Source: a bacterium (lineage in GTDB: Bacteria > ARS69). From it: a DNA stretch of 29,425 bases. Shown here piece by piece: positions 22,102-29,425 of this stretch. The notes under the pieces were generated by a model that was not told the origin of the DNA, searched no databases, and saw nothing but the letters and a program-made list of their open reading frames with translations. The first letter of the stretch is position 1. Each line of letters begins with the position of its first letter. The stretch lies in the NCBI GenBank assembly GCA_025774805.1, contig JALGZR010000054.1, positions 1 to 29,425 on the forward strand, given 5' to 3'. The translations under genes were made by a program, and so were the position numbers.

Positions 22102-22311
22102 GTGAAGTACGGCGCGAGAAACAGGGTTCAGGCGACCGTGACGTCCATCCAAAAGGGCGATGTCATGGCGCTCGTGAAGTTCGATGTTCCGAGCCCCTCG
22201 AGGATGGCCTCCGTGATCACTACGGAGTCCGTCGAGGATCTCGGGCTTCGAGAGGGAGACACGGTGCAGCTCGTCATCAAGGCGGTCCACGTTCTCCCGG
22301 TGAAGGACTGA
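22102..22311 (+). CDS. Molbindin (single Mop/TOBE domain)
   Basis: A 69-residue protein made of one Mop domain: SARN-type start KYGARNRVQATVTSIQKGDV, then ALVKFDV, SVITTESVEDLGLREGD and a closing strand VQLVIKAVHVLPVK. Free-standing Mop proteins form hexamers that bind molybdate or tungstate and buffer it in the cytosol. The GTG at 22102 is used because GGGAGG precedes it by 5 nt and the domain begins there. It complements the tupABC-moeA operon 18 kb away in this window. Confidence 0.9.
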   Translation: MKYGARNRVQATVTSIQKGDVMALVKFDVPSPSRMASVITTESVEDLGLREGDTVQLVIKAVHVLPVKD

Positions 22312-22336
22312 GAGAACGGGCCCCGAAAAGCCGACT

Positions 22337-22519
22337 CTAGCCTGCATATCTCACCAGCCTCTGCTGCGGCCGCGGCAAAGCCGCGCCTGGCTTCGTCGTT
22401 GGGGCGCTTCCGCCCTGCGACGGGGCTACGGCCCCGCCTCGGGCGAAAAGCCCCCCATCTCCTCGCCAGCCACGGCTATCCGCAGCCTCGCGACGAGCCT
22501 GGTGAAAAATACAGGCTAG
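22337..22519. repeat. Intergenic palindromic repeat, copy 2 (with insert)
   Basis: The left arm (22337-22361, CTAGCCTGCATATCTCACCA plus GCCTC) and the right arm (22495-22519, ending ACAGGCTAG) pair at 21 of 25 positions. They enclose about 130 nt containing further small GC-rich hairpins (GCCGCGGCAAAGCCGCG, GGGGCTACGGCCCC). The arms match copy 1 at 20464-20541. Located behind the molbindin gene and before the convergent flippase gene, it may also act in transcription termination. Confidence 0.8.
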
Positions 22520-22622
22520 GCTCGGAATTGCGCTTTGCAACGCTCGGGACATCGAGATCAGGAGGGCGCTCTGACCGAGAAGAACGTCCTGCCCGATTCG
22601 CCCTTCCGCTTCCGGACTCTTG

Positions 22623-23927
22623 TCACGATTCGCTGAGCTCGGATCCGGAGTAGCGGCTCAGGACCCGACAGAAGGCCGTCCAGGCGATCACGGTGACCAC
22701 CAGATTGCCGGCCAGAAGCCCGAACGACACGCCGAGCAGTCCGCCCTGGTAAACCACGGCGGTCGCCACTCCCAGCATCACGACGACGCCGACCAGCGAG
22801 ATCCCGAACGACAGGTCCGGTCGCTCCAGAACCCGCAGCCCGACGATGGGCGCGAGATCGAGCGAGGCCACCCACGTCGCGAGCGCGATCACGGCCACGA
22901 CGTCGCCGTTCCCCGCGAAGGCTTCCCCGTAGATGCCCCCCACCAACCGCCCGCCCCAGATTACCAGGACCAGGCAGAACACCGACATCGCGAGCGCGAC
23001 CAGGAGCGCGATCTTTCGGCTGACTCGCCACAACTCGTCCCGGCCGCCGTCCGCGACCGCCCGGGCCATCCGGGGGGTGAGGATGTTGAGTATTCCGAGG
23101 ATGAACGGATTGGAAATCGCGACAACGGTCAAGCAGGCCGAGTAGATGCCGGTCGCGGCGGTGCCCAGGGTGAGAGCCAGAAACCAGTGGATCGAGTAGC
23201 CCCGCATCACCGACACCATCTGGCCGGCGAAGATCCATCGACTGAAGATCCAATTCTTGCGCCAGTCGCGGACCAGCCGCTCCCTTCGCACCTCGATTTC
23301 CCGGCGAACGTGGCCGAACCAGATCCCGGCGGTCAGCAGACAGGCGATACCGAGAGCGACGTAGGCCGCACGCGCCGACAGACGGCCGGTTGCAACCAGC
23401 CCTCCCATCCCCAGGACGAACAGTCCGGAGACGACGGCGTCGACGGCCAGCGCCGTTCGCATCCGGAGGTGCGCGAAGGAGAAGCGGCGCGCGAACTCCC
23501 GAGCGAGCAGCATCGGAGCGACCAGGGCCAAGACCAGCATCAGCGACGGACTGCCCGGGGGGCCGCCCGCGGCGGCCAGCAACCCGGCCAGTGTCAGGGT
23601 GGCGAGGGAGGCGATCAGAGCCAGCGAACCGGCGTGGGCCAGCGCGCTCCCGGCGAACGTCCGTCGCTCGGACGGGTCCATCCGGTTCCCGAAGATGGTG
23701 TAGGGCGTCGTGACCAGGGAGTCATGGGAGTTGGCCACGAACAGCATCACCGTGAAGGCGAGGGAGTAGAGGCCGAGCTCGCTCTCCGAGGCGACACGAC
23801 CTATCAGGATGGTCGTGAGAAAGCTGATGCCGCTGACGATCCCCTGATCGATCTGCGCCCAGTAGCTCGCGCGCGCGCTCTGCCCCCTGACCAGATCGCG
23901 CAACCGCCTCGTTCCCCGGTCCATCAT
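22623..23927 (-). CDS. Polysaccharide flippase-like membrane protein (Wzx/MOP superfamily)
   Basis: A 434-residue integral membrane protein with about twelve hydrophobic helices (for example LALIASLATLTLAGLLAAAG, VVVMLGVATAVVYQGG, LLAGNLVVTVIAWTAF). The N-terminus YWAQIDQGIVSGISFLTTILIGRVAS is characteristic of O-antigen/teichoic-acid flippases that move lipid-linked sugars across the inner membrane. The ATG at 23927 is annotated; a TTG at 23933 is closer to the only purine-rich site (GAGGGCGG) and is equally possible. It lies 55 nt behind the CapK-like gene on the same strand, so the two are probably cotranscribed. No polymerase or glycosyltransferase is present nearby. Confidence 0.82.
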   Translation of the reverse strand: MMDRGTRRLRDLVRGQSARASYWAQIDQGIVSGISFLTTILIGRVASESELGLYSLAFTVMLFVANSHDSLVTTPYTIFGNRMDPSERRTFAGSALAHAGSLALIASLATLTLAGLLAAAGGPPGSPSLMLVLALVAPMLLAREFARRFSFAHLRMRTALAVDAVVSGLFVLGMGGLVATGRLSARAAYVALGIACLLTAGIWFGHVRREIEVRRERLVRDWRKNWIFSRWIFAGQMVSVMRGYSIHWFLALTLGTAATGIYSACLTVVAISNPFILGILNILTPRMARAVADGGRDELWRVSRKIALLVALAMSVFCLVLVIWGGRLVGGIYGEAFAGNGDVVAVIALATWVASLDLAPIVGLRVLERPDLSFGISLVGVVVMLGVATAVVYQGGLLGVSFGLLAGNLVVTVIAWTAFCRVLSRYSGSELSES

Positions 23928-23982
23928 GGACAACCGTGTACCGCCCTCTGTCTCGAGAGTCCGGTCCCGATCCGTCTCACGG

Positions 23983-25341
23983 TCAGCGTCGATGACCGGT
24001 GTGATCGGGTGAGGCCGTGAGCGACCCCGTCTCCAAATCGTGAATTCGCTGATGTCCGAGATCGGACGTGACGAACCGAAGCTTGTCTCCCGAACCGGCG
24101 AGAGAGTCCACGACGTCCAGGGTCACCGGATAGCCCTCGATCAGCTCTTCCAGCTTCTGCCGGATCACCGCCAGATCGGGTGGAGAGGATGAGCCGTCCG
24201 GCTCCACTCGAACCGTCACCGCGCCGTCGGTCTCCTGATGCACGCGGTAGTGAGCGATGCCCACGCACCCCGGATCCTCGAACAGAGTCTCGATGCGGGC
24301 AGGATGCACGGGGATCCCGAGTCGAGTGAAGATCAGATCGTTCTCTCGCCCGGAGATGTCCCCCAAGATCGCGAAGCCTCGTTCGGGGAATGTTAGCGGT
24401 TCGTCGGTCAGGTCTCCGATCGCGTATCGGATCAGAGGAAACGACGGATTGTTCAGTCTCGTCACCACGATGTCGAGGTGGCCGTGCCCGCCGGCAATCG
24501 CCTCCATCAAGACCACGTCCTCGCGAACCCTCATCGTGCCGTCGGGAAACTCCCCGGCCAGAAACCCGCACTCCACCGATCCGTACTCACCGACCACCGG
24601 GACCTGAAACGCGTCATGAATGGCTTGCCGCACTCGGAACGTGACCCGTTCGGAGGTGACGATGATGCAACGAAGCGAGCTGCAGTGGAACCCCGCCGCC
24701 AACGCTTCCTGCGCCAGCAGGTGAATCGCGTTGGTGTACCCGTAGATCGATGCCGGTCGGAACTTCTCGATCTCGGCCAGATACCGCCGGAGATCCTCGG
24801 GCGCCAGCTTCTGAACCGTGTATCGGCGCCGACCGCGTAGCCGATCGAGGATCGCGAGCTGAAGTCGTCGAACCCGGCGCGTGTCGTATCCCCATACGAA
24901 CACCTTGCGATCCAGCATGTCCAGGCCCCACGCGGCCTCGAAGCGGTACTTGCTCCGCAACATCTCCCGGTGGGCACTCCGGCTCCAAAAGACGTTCAGC
25001 GGCGCGCCGGTGGAGCCCGACGTGCGGTGCCAGAACCCCGGCCCCGCCCGTTCCGACAGAAGGGCCCGGGTATCGGATCCGATGGACGCGCGCCGGAGGA
25101 TCGGCACCCGGTTCCGAAACTCATCCAGAGACTCGAATCGGTCGGGCAGATCCAACGATCGTGACAGACGACGGTAATGGGGTACGAACCGCACCGCGTG
25201 AGACCAGAGAGCGTTGAGCCGGCGGCACTGGAAGGTCTCGATCTCCGGACGCGACCACCGCTCGCGATCGGCCAGCCGGGATAGCTCGCGCCGGGCTCTT
25301 CGGAAACGGGGGGAAATCAGCAGCAGATGCTGGACGTTCAC
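23983..25341 (-). CDS. CapK/phenylacetate-CoA ligase-like adenylate-forming enzyme
   Basis: A 452-residue member of the ANL adenylating superfamily. The P-loop-like motif is RTSGSTGAP (106-114), followed by family landmarks EYGSVECGFLAGEF (about 282-295), RYAIGDL and GRENDLI, with the C-terminal lid domain at about 370-440. CapK-type relatives are found in capsule and exopolysaccharide clusters, where they are thought to activate small acids for attachment to polysaccharide. The start is GTG at 25341; the longer in-frame ORF reading to 25620 crosses a palindromic element and has no domain content. Together with the flippase it suggests synthesis and export of a decorated glycan. Confidence 0.88.
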   Translation of the reverse strand: MNVQHLLLISPRFRRARRELSRLADRERWSRPEIETFQCRRLNALWSHAVRFVPHYRRLSRSLDLPDRFESLDEFRNRVPILRRASIGSDTRALLSERAGPGFWHRTSGSTGAPLNVFWSRSAHREMLRSKYRFEAAWGLDMLDRKVFVWGYDTRRVRRLQLAILDRLRGRRRYTVQKLAPEDLRRYLAEIEKFRPASIYGYTNAIHLLAQEALAAGFHCSSLRCIIVTSERVTFRVRQAIHDAFQVPVVGEYGSVECGFLAGEFPDGTMRVREDVVLMEAIAGGHGHLDIVVTRLNNPSFPLIRYAIGDLTDEPLTFPERGFAILGDISGRENDLIFTRLGIPVHPARIETLFEDPGCVGIAHYRVHQETDGAVTVRVEPDGSSSPPDLAVIRQKLEELIEGYPVTLDVVDSLAGSGDKLRFVTSDLGHQRIHDLETGSLTASPDHTGHRR

Positions 25342-25874
25342 GGATCGCTCTCTTCTGGACAGTTCGGTCCATTGTATCGGATTTGGCCCGGACCATTCAT
25401 GAAGGATCTGCTGCGATCGCGGAACCACGCCACCGGACGGGCGTCCTCGGGGTCCGTACCCTGCGACGTATCGTCGAGATACGCCTCGGGTCCAAACCCC
25501 TGCGGGTGCCCGTCCGGTGGGCGTCTCCGCAATCTCGCGACGATCTTCATGAATGGTCCGGGCCAGGGGCGGAAGCCACGGTCGATCTCGATCCCGGAGC
25601 CGTCCGACGGGCGCCGGCACGCAGTTCGGCCGGTGAGCGGCGGGAAGTCGAAGCGGTTGATTTGGCCCCGCTTGTGCGAGCGAGGGAGGGGCCTTCTACG
25701 TCTTCCCCGAGTCGGACTGGAGGGGTGACGAATGTACGGGCCTCCGGTAGTCTCTCGGACGGACGGCCGGAGGGCCTTCGGTCACCGGAGACGCACGGCC
25801 GGGCTCATGGATCGAGCGCGGGTCCGTCCGACCGACTGCTTTCCGGAACCAGCAACGTCGAATGGGGGTGGGGG
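25342..25874. other. Intergenic region dominated by a fold-back element
   Basis: About 530 nt between divergent genes. It carries the 180-bp palindrome at 25385-25564. The remaining 310 nt to the 119-aa gene are GC-rich with no credible open frame. No clear promoter boxes were identified for either neighbour. Confidence 0.5.
25385..25564. repeat. 180-bp nested palindromic (fold-back) element
   Basis: The outer 20 bp, GGCCCGGACCATTCATGAAG, recur as an exact inverted copy at 25545-25564. Similarity continues inward to about 60 nt per arm, including a shared CACCGGACGGGC block. The exact centre carries GTATC-GTCGA-GATAC (25468-25482), so the whole element can fold into one long cruciform. No transposase and no obvious target-site duplication are seen. 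Confidence 0.85.
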
Positions 25875-26234
25875 ATGAACATCCGGACTCTGAGCGCCGG
25901 GATGTCCTTTCAGGGAAAGGTGTCCGGACGGAAGCAGACCTACTACGTGTTCGAGGGGCGGAACGCCTACTTCGTCTTCTCGTTCTCTCGTGCCAAGCCG
26001 AAGGCGGGTTACTTCAACATGGTCTCCGCCGAGGCCCTGAAGTACGCTCGTCGGCTCACGAAGGGGCAGCAGGGCGTGACCGCTCAGTCCGTCTTCAAGC
26101 GGTCGCGAACGCCCAGGTACATCGGATCGGCCCTGGAAGCGCTGAACATACTCTACGTCCTCGTCGCGCTGGGCGAGGCGAAGATCGACGGCCGTCACAA
26201 GACCAAGCAGCTCTTCTTCAACATGACCGCCTGA
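25875..26234 (+). CDS. Hypothetical protein, 119 aa
   Basis: A small basic protein (many Lys/Arg) beginning MNIRTLSAGMSFQGKVSGRK and ending HKTKQLFFNMTA. The central part VSAEALKYARRLTKGQQGV and the C-terminal SALEALNILYVLVALGEAKI look helical, and the last part could be a winged-helix-like unit; this is a visual impression only. No signal peptide. Composition and third-position GC fit a real gene, and the ATG follows a G-rich stretch (GGGGGTGGGG). I do not recognise a family. It lies between a palindromic element and a convergent type VI secretion gene pair. In-frame coding-like sequence continues beyond its TGA. Confidence 0.6.
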   Translation: MNIRTLSAGMSFQGKVSGRKQTYYVFEGRNAYFVFSFSRAKPKAGYFNMVSAEALKYARRLTKGQQGVTAQSVFKRSRTPRYIGSALEALNILYVLVALGEAKIDGRHKTKQLFFNMTA

Positions 26235-26387
26235 TTGACGAGGTCGTTCGGGCGCAGGCTATCGATTGCAGGCTGGACGCAGGGCTTCCGGGAAGTTCCC
26301 CCGAGGTTCTTCGGTCTTCAGCGCTGCTCGATCCACAACGGCGTGTACTTCCACGGCATCAAGACGAAGGAGCGTTCTCACACGTGA
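26235..26387 (+). pseudogene. Possible in-frame coding remnant behind the 119-aa gene
   Basis: The frame of the 119-aa gene stays open for 50 further codons past its TGA and reads a plausible protein end (RFFGLQRCSIHNGVYFHGIK ... SHT). It could be a C-terminal extension cut off by a nonsense mutation or a remnant of another gene. It overlaps the end of the opposite-strand DUF2169 gene by 29 nt. Chance openness over 50 codons in GC-rich DNA is quite possible. Confidence 0.25.
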
Positions 26388-27393
26388 TCCGGTAGTCCGT
26401 CACGTCGTGGGGGCCGTCCGGAATCGGGCAGAAGCTCCTCCAGAGCAGGATCAGCTTCATCTCGTCGGTGTCGACGATCACCGTGTCGAGGTTCGTCTCG
26501 AGGAGCACTTCGTCGCCCGATCTGCGCGCGACGAGGCACTCGGGGGGCTTGGTCCCCGGGAGGCGGAACTCCAGCCTCCCCGCCGGAACCGCGTTCCGCA
26601 CCAGGATGGATTCGTTTCCCCGCAGATAGCGGGGCATGACGAGGCCGGGAGAGGCCGCATTGAAGAAATCGCGCCGGAAGTCCTCCGGGAGAAGAGGCGA
26701 TCGCGTCTTCTCCCACTTCTCGCCGTACGTGCCGGCGAGCTCGCTGCGGGGCCTCCAGTCGGGAGAAACGAATCCGAATCCGGCGGGACGGCTCTTCCCC
26801 CCGTACTTCGCCACCGGCTTCTCCGGATCCTCGAGATTGGGTAGGGGCGCGCCCTCCTCGAACTTCGAGCCCTTGGCGTGGAACCCGACTCCGACCGGAT
26901 TCCGGGGCTCGCAATCGTGCTTCTTCGGGTCCGGATGGCTCCGGTCCCACCCCCCGAACGCCCGCTCGTAGACGAGCGGAATCTTCTCGAACGGCGCGGG
27001 CGGAGTGACCTTCGGCTTCAATAGCGTCTTCTCCCAATGACGGTCCCCGACGACGTGAATCGTCTTCCTGAGGTTCGAGACCCCGAACTGTACCCCGATC
27101 TTCGCGGTCCCCGGACGGGGGGCGTAGGCGTGGCCGACGAGAACGACGTCCGTCTTCGGCTTGATAAACGCGGTCTCCGGCTCGTACCGGAGGCTGCTCT
27201 CGCCGGGCGCGCCGTGGTACTCCCCCGCGAAGTTGACGGGGAGCTGGTCTTCGGCGAGCGTAACTCCTCCGTTCGAATCGAGATCGAACGTCGCCTTGAC
27301 GAGCGGCGCGACGATCGGCCGACCGTCCTCGTCGGCGAGGAGGAGCGGCTCGAACGCGAAGGGCGTTCGATTGTCGATGGAAGGATGTCCCAT
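26359..27393 (-). CDS. DUF2169 family type VI secretion-associated protein
   Basis: A 344-residue soluble protein with the DUF2169 layout: an N-terminal NRTPFAFEPLLLADEDG, then VVKATFDL-like strand (PLVKATFDLD), KPKTDVVLVGHAYAP, YERAFGGWDRSHPDP and EPRNPVGVGF, and near the end WRSFCPIP. DUF2169 genes are regularly found next to vgrG and are thought to help load effectors on the spike. The start at 27393 is 18 nt behind the vgrG stop, so they are cotranscribed. The cargo effector expected in such loci would normally lie further downstream, yet here the gene is followed by a convergent unknown gene. Confidence 0.88.
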   Translation of the reverse strand: MGHPSIDNRTPFAFEPLLLADEDGRPIVAPLVKATFDLDSNGGVTLAEDQLPVNFAGEYHGAPGESSLRYEPETAFIKPKTDVVLVGHAYAPRPGTAKIGVQFGVSNLRKTIHVVGDRHWEKTLLKPKVTPPAPFEKIPLVYERAFGGWDRSHPDPKKHDCEPRNPVGVGFHAKGSKFEEGAPLPNLEDPEKPVAKYGGKSRPAGFGFVSPDWRPRSELAGTYGEKWEKTRSPLLPEDFRRDFFNAASPGLVMPRYLRGNESILVRNAVPAGRLEFRLPGTKPPECLVARRSGDEVLLETNLDTVIVDTDEMKLILLWRSFCPIPDGPHDVTDYRITCENAPSS

Positions 27394-27411
27394 GACGCCC
27401 GCTAGCCCGGG

Positions 27412-29424
27412 CTAGTTCCCGGCGACCTTCGAGCCCTTGATGATCACGTCTCCCGAGCCCTTGACGTTGATCTTCTTGCCCTTGATCGTGATGTCGCCGC
27501 TCTTCCTCAACTGGATGGAAGCGCTGCCGGCCTTGAGCAGGATCTCATCCTTCGCCTCGAGCTGGATCTTCTTGGCCGACACTCCGTAGCTGTCCTTGAC
27601 CGTCAGCGTTCCCCCCGCGCCGACCTCCACCGTGTAGCCGCTGCCGACGGTGAGCTTCACCGCCTTTCCTGCGGACACGGTGACGTTCCCGGAAACGGAC
27701 TCCGTGAGATCCTGCTCCACGGTCACCGTCCGGTTCTTGGAGACGCTGACGCCCATGGAGCCGGCGACGGACTCGTTGTGGTTCTTCTGGACCGTGATGC
27801 TCTTGTCGGCGTTGACCGTCTCGGACTTGTTCTTCTCGACCGTCAGATCCCGGCTTCCGCCGACGCTCTCGTTCCGATTGCCGCCGATCGTGATCGTGAC
27901 GTTCTTCTCGACGCTCTCGGACCGGTTCGCGCCGATCTCCTTGGTCTCGTCGTTCTCGACCACGATCTTCTTGTCGCGCTCGGCGTGGATGTAGAGCTCT
28001 TCGTTGTCCTTCTTGTCCTCGAAGCGGATCTCGTTGAAGTTGTCGGGGTTGCCCTCCATGCTGCGGGTCTTGATCCCGCCACGGGAGTGCGTGTCGCTGT
28101 ACGGCCCCTCGTTCTCACCGTTGTAGACGCGCCCCACGACGAGAGGGAGATCGGGATCCCCCTCGAAAAACGTGACGATGACCTCGTGACCGACCCGAGG
28201 GTGATACTGGGCTCCCCATCCCCCGCCCGCGAGACCCTGCGAGACGCGCAGCCAGCAGGACGACGCGCCGCGCGACCAGGGGAACTCGACCCGGACCCGT
28301 GCCTGATCGTCGATCGCCTCCCTCACGATCGCGGTGTGAACGCCGTGGATGCGGGGCTTGGGGGTCCGACGCAGGGGTGTGAAGTTGACGGAGTCGGGAA
28401 CGCAGACGAAGGAGTTCTCGTAGCTGAACTCCTCGAACGTTCCGGCCTCGAAGTCCCCGGAGAAGGTGAGCTCGTGCCGGACCTCGGTGAGGAGATAGTC
28501 GCCGTCGAAGTCTTCCCGGAAGTGGTTGGTGAGCGTGATGCCGTGACCGGCCATGAGCGCCCACACCTTGCTCTTGCCCTGGAAGAGGATTGCCTTGGTG
28601 TCCTCCTCGGACATTCTCAGCCGGACCAGGCTTCGGAGCTCGTCGGTGCTGCCGCGCGTGCGCTTCCCGAACTCGGCGGGAAAGTCGTAGTAGTTGTACT
28701 CGGATGATGTGTCCAGCCCGACGTCGGAGTTCACCGACTCGTGGGGGTCGCCGAGCTTGGGGTCGGAGTACTCGAAGTCGATCATCTCGAAGGAGCCGGG
28801 CGTCAGCTCCTGGGTCTTCACGAACTCCGTGATGCGCGTCGTCTCGTCGACGTGCTCCCCCTCGTCCAGGCCGAACTCGACCTCGACGAGAGTGCCGCAC
28901 GAGGCGGTCCCGTCGCCGACGACCATCTTGTGACCTTCGCCGTCCGGCTCGAAGTAGTAGTAGAACCCCTCCTCCTCGAGGAGACGGGAAACGAAGTTGA
29001 AGTCGGTCTCCCGGTACTGGACGCAGTAGAGACGGGGGTCGGAGCTGGGTCCGGCCGTGTGATCCCAGTCGGCCTGCGAGAGCTTTTGGAAGAGCTCCTG
29101 GAAGATGTCGACGGTGGACCTCTCGTTGTGGATCTGGCAGCCCATATGCCGGCTCAACAGCCAGATCCAGGGGACCATCCGGATCTCGTAGACCCCGTAG
29201 CGTTCCTCGGTCGGGAGCTGCTTGAAGTGGGCGATGACGCCGTTGAACCGCCGAAGCGTCTCGCCTCCGGGGGCGATCTCGATGGAGATGGGCTGCCCCA
29301 CCAGCTGGAGGAAGTCGATCTCCAGATCGTCGGAGAGGAGCTCGACGCGGAACTCCGAGGGCCGGGAGACGTATTCCGTGCCCTCGAGCTTCCTCAGGTG
29401 AAACGTTCCGTCGGGAAGCGGAGT
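27412..29424 (-). CDS. vgrG: Type VI secretion spike protein VgrG (5' end outside the window)
   Basis: About 670 residues are visible; only the extreme N-terminus is cut off by the right window edge, since the visible frame opens with TPLPDGTFHLRKLEGTEYV, close to the usual VgrG start. The gp27-like ring is residues about 1-370 (EEEGFYYYFEPDGEGHKMVVGD). The gp5-like OB fold follows with RVRVEFPWSRG, SCWLRVSQGLAGGGWGAQYHPRVG-type text and EVIVTFFEGDPDLPLVVGRVYN. The C-terminal part (about 480-670) is a beta-helical needle made of short repeats with NESV/VEKN periods and KGKKINVKGSGDVIIKG at the end. There is no extra effector domain, so this is a structural spike rather than an evolved VgrG. 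Confidence 0.95.
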   Translation of the reverse strand, partial: TPLPDGTFHLRKLEGTEYVSRPSEFRVELLSDDLEIDFLQLVGQPISIEIAPGGETLRRFNGVIAHFKQLPTEERYGVYEIRMVPWIWLLSRHMGCQIHNERSTVDIFQELFQKLSQADWDHTAGPSSDPRLYCVQYRETDFNFVSRLLEEEGFYYYFEPDGEGHKMVVGDGTASCGTLVEVEFGLDEGEHVDETTRITEFVKTQELTPGSFEMIDFEYSDPKLGDPHESVNSDVGLDTSSEYNYYDFPAEFGKRTRGSTDELRSLVRLRMSEEDTKAILFQGKSKVWALMAGHGITLTNHFREDFDGDYLLTEVRHELTFSGDFEAGTFEEFSYENSFVCVPDSVNFTPLRRTPKPRIHGVHTAIVREAIDDQARVRVEFPWSRGASSCWLRVSQGLAGGGWGAQYHPRVGHEVIVTFFEGDPDLPLVVGRVYNGENEGPYSDTHSRGGIKTRSMEGNPDNFNEIRFEDKKDNEELYIHAERDKKIVVENDETKEIGANRSESVEKNVTITIGGNRNESVGGSRDLTVEKNKSETVNADKSITVQKNHNESVAGSMGVSVSKNRTVTVEQDLTESVSGNVTVSAGKAVKLTVGSGYTVEVGAGGTLTVKDSYGVSAKKIQLEAKDEILLKAGSASIQLRKSGDITIKGKKINVKGSGDVIIKGSKVAGN

Positions 29425-29425
29425 G

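Noticed and set aside
22573-22638. A 21-codon plus-strand frame (CTG start behind AGGAGG, ending LVTIR)
   Set aside because: Good ribosome-site match but CTG start, tiny size and overlap with the end of the flippase gene; not enough to call a gene.
22620-24020. A 466-codon plus-strand open frame opposite the flippase gene
   Set aside because: Gln/Arg/His-rich antisense of a hydrophobic membrane protein; no start context.
25342-25620. N-terminal extension of the CapK-like protein
   Set aside because: It translates the palindromic element and has no family counterpart; the GTG at 25341 starts the domain.
27800-27960. Regular repeats in the vgrG 3' part resembling a nucleotide repeat array
   Set aside because: They are protein-level beta-helix repeats of the VgrG needle, not a DNA repeat or CRISPR.
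1-29425. tRNA, rRNA, CRISPR, transposase or integrase genes
   Set aside because: None could be recognised on either strand.

Overview
The window is high-GC bacterial DNA, densely coding, with many ATGA/GTGA-type gene overlaps. Two secreted proteins end in FlgD-like Ig domains, one secreted protein carries FG-GAP/VCBS repeats, and two tandem secreted paralogues share an unusual C-terminal tail. This points to a poorly characterised Gram-negative lineage such as Eisenbacteriota or a related FCB-like candidate phylum. That placement is an inference from protein style; no rRNA or marker gene is present.

Layout. (1) 3-3827 (+): a tungstate/molybdate operon, tupA (5'-truncated by the window edge)-tupB-tupC-moeA-DUF7009, in which every junction overlaps. 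(2) 3828-7033 (+): two tandem secreted proteins with a pre-peptidase C-terminal (PPC) domain and a proprotein-convertase P-domain. Each has its own -35/-10 promoter with an 18-nt spacer, a GC-rich leader and a near-identical terminator hairpin. (3) 7110-11457 (-): two large secreted proteins, an unrecognised 701-aa one and then an FG-GAP/ASPIC-UnbV one whose best supported start codon is ATC. (4) 11458-12872 (+): a leader with a 27-bp tandem repeat and a possible sigma-54 promoter, then a lipoprotein. (5) 12916-18198 (-): a three-gene overlapping operon of an M24 Xaa-Pro peptidase, an NTT-like membrane domain fused to HEAT repeats, and a protein with two cNMP-binding-like domains.

(6) 18500-20407 (+): a YhbS-like acetyltransferase, a methyltransferase and a second acetyltransferase. 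(7) 20408-22519 (+): small cofactor-type genes (dodecin-like, FMN reductase, DUF3024, molbindin) punctuated by copies of an intergenic palindromic repeat. (8) 22623-25341 (-): a CapK/PaaK-type adenylate-forming enzyme and a Wzx-like flippase. (9) A 180-bp nested palindrome at 25385-25564, then an unrecognised 119-aa gene. (10) 26359-end (-): a type VI secretion spike gene (VgrG, cut by the window edge) followed by a DUF2169 gene.

Working together: block 1 and the molbindin in block 7 concern uptake, cofactor insertion and storage of Mo/W. Block 5 looks like a membrane sensor or nucleotide-transport system. Blocks 2-4 supply the cell surface. Block 8 suggests export of a modified polysaccharide, and block 10 contact-dependent secretion. 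I found no tRNA, rRNA, CRISPR array, transposase or integrase. The least explained items are the two repeat families, the ATC start, the paralogous PPC/P-domain pair with its shared tail, and the transporter-HEAT/cNMP operon.
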